This document shows positions 6,039 through 6,402 of a stretch of DNA of 6,402 nt, one piece after another (the stretch's first letter is position 1; every line of letters starts with the position of its first letter). The stretch spans positions 1 through 6,402 of the forward strand of contig JBKGXZ010000096.1 in NCBI GenBank assembly GCA_046546355.1, written 5' to 3'. Origin of the DNA: CAZBUB01 sp046546355. Lineage in GTDB: Bacteria; Desulfobacterota; Desulfovibrionia; Desulfovibrionales; Desulfothermaceae. Below the pieces are notes generated by a model. It was given only the letters and a program-made list of their open reading frames with translations. It made no database searches and had not been told where the DNA came from. Made by a program: the position numbers and the translations under genes.

Positions 6039-6402
6039 TCCTGGGCGGCTGGCCTGTCAATCTGACGGATAAGCACTGGCAGCCTGGCAGCCTCAACCCA
6101 TTTGCGGCCTGCCAGGCACTCCAGGCTCAGGTGATAGGTGCCGAACTCCTGAAGATGAAGGGAGTTCACTCTGAAATTGAGCCTATGCCTGAGCCGATCC
6201 AAGACCAAGGGCTTGGTTTGCAGTACGGTTTGGCGTTCTTGTCCAGGAGTTAGCAGTATAATCCGAAAACCCACCCTGATCTGTTCCTGGTCCTGCTTTT
6301 CCCAGAGGGTGCCTAGGAAGACCGGTCCGATGCTCACCGGCAAGCTCGAGGCACTGCCTTCCTCAATGCAGCGCACATAACTCACGGCATTGGTTTCCTG
6401 GT
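6035..6402 (-). CDS. Small soluble protein of unknown function, 5' end probably beyond window
   Basis: The last 121 codons are visible, open to the right edge and ending in TAG. There is no membrane segment, signal peptide or catalytic motif that I recognise. The pattern of alternating hydrophobic residues, for example QIRVGFRIILLTP, LNFRVNSLHL and FGTYHLSLEC followed by RLPVLIRQ at the end, suggests a small beta-sandwich. A similarity to DUF6941-type proteins is possible but is only an impression. An internal GTG at 6385-6383 with AGGA about 10 nt upstream could be the real start, giving 116 aa; otherwise the gene is truncated. It is the first visible gene of the cluster, 115 nt before the degenerate ABC gene and on the same strand, so it may be cotranscribed with the secretion genes. 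A role as a cytoplasmic accessory factor is only inferred from position. Confidence 0.65.
   Translation of the reverse strand, partial: QETNAVSYVRCIEEGSASSLPVSIGPVFLGTLWEKQDQEQIRVGFRIILLTPGQERQTVLQTKPLVLDRLRHRLNFRVNSLHLQEFGTYHLSLECLAGRKWVEAARLPVLIRQIDRPAAQE

Noticed and set aside
5291..6253. 320-codon open frame on the plus strand
   Set aside because: It is antisense to the 5' part of the degenerate ABC gene, crosses the repeat-bearing gap and enters the small gene; no domain or convincing start is visible.

Overview
The window holds one minus-strand gene cluster, read from the right edge to the left edge, that encodes a type I (ABC / membrane-fusion / outer-membrane channel) protein export system of the PrtD-PrtE-TolC kind. 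An outer-membrane TolC-like protein with a Sec signal peptide means a diderm (Gram-negative) bacterium. The GC-rich but AT-containing codon use and the paired PrtD-like ATPases would fit a deltaproteobacterial / Desulfobacterota-type host, but this is a guess from general appearance, not a marker gene.

Layout in transcription order (right to left): (1) 6402-6035, the 3' part of a small soluble protein of unknown function, probably cut by the window edge; (2) 5919-4267, an ABC exporter half-molecule (550 aa) with an intact Walker A, Q-loop, Walker B and H-loop but a degenerate ABC signature, LPGGL instead of LSGGQ; (3) 4128-2470, a second ABC exporter half-molecule (552 aa) with a full set of consensus motifs and the PrtD-family membrane-domain hallmark; (4) 2352-982, an HlyD/PrtE-family periplasmic adaptor (456 aa) with a long coiled coil; (5) 914-1, the first 304 residues of a TolC-family outer-membrane channel, cut by the left edge. 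No gene is convincing on the plus strand.

The likely machine is a heterodimeric ABC exporter (2 + 3) in the inner membrane, linked by the adaptor (4) to the outer-membrane channel (5). It would carry an unfolded substrate with a C-terminal secretion signal directly out of the cell. No substrate (RTX adhesin, protease or similar) is visible here; it should lie outside the window or elsewhere in the genome.

The spacers are unusual. Both gaps flanking the degenerate ABC gene (4129-4266 and 5920-6034) carry the same family of degenerate tandem octamers (consensus about GTATGGGN) arranged as inverted arrays able to fold into long imperfect hairpins. The gap between the second ABC gene and the adaptor gene (2353-2469) carries a different short tandem repeat, a degenerate heptamer of about RTCNGAA. 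Together with the asymmetric ABC pair, these repeats are the most interesting content of the window. The system class itself (type I secretion) is known.
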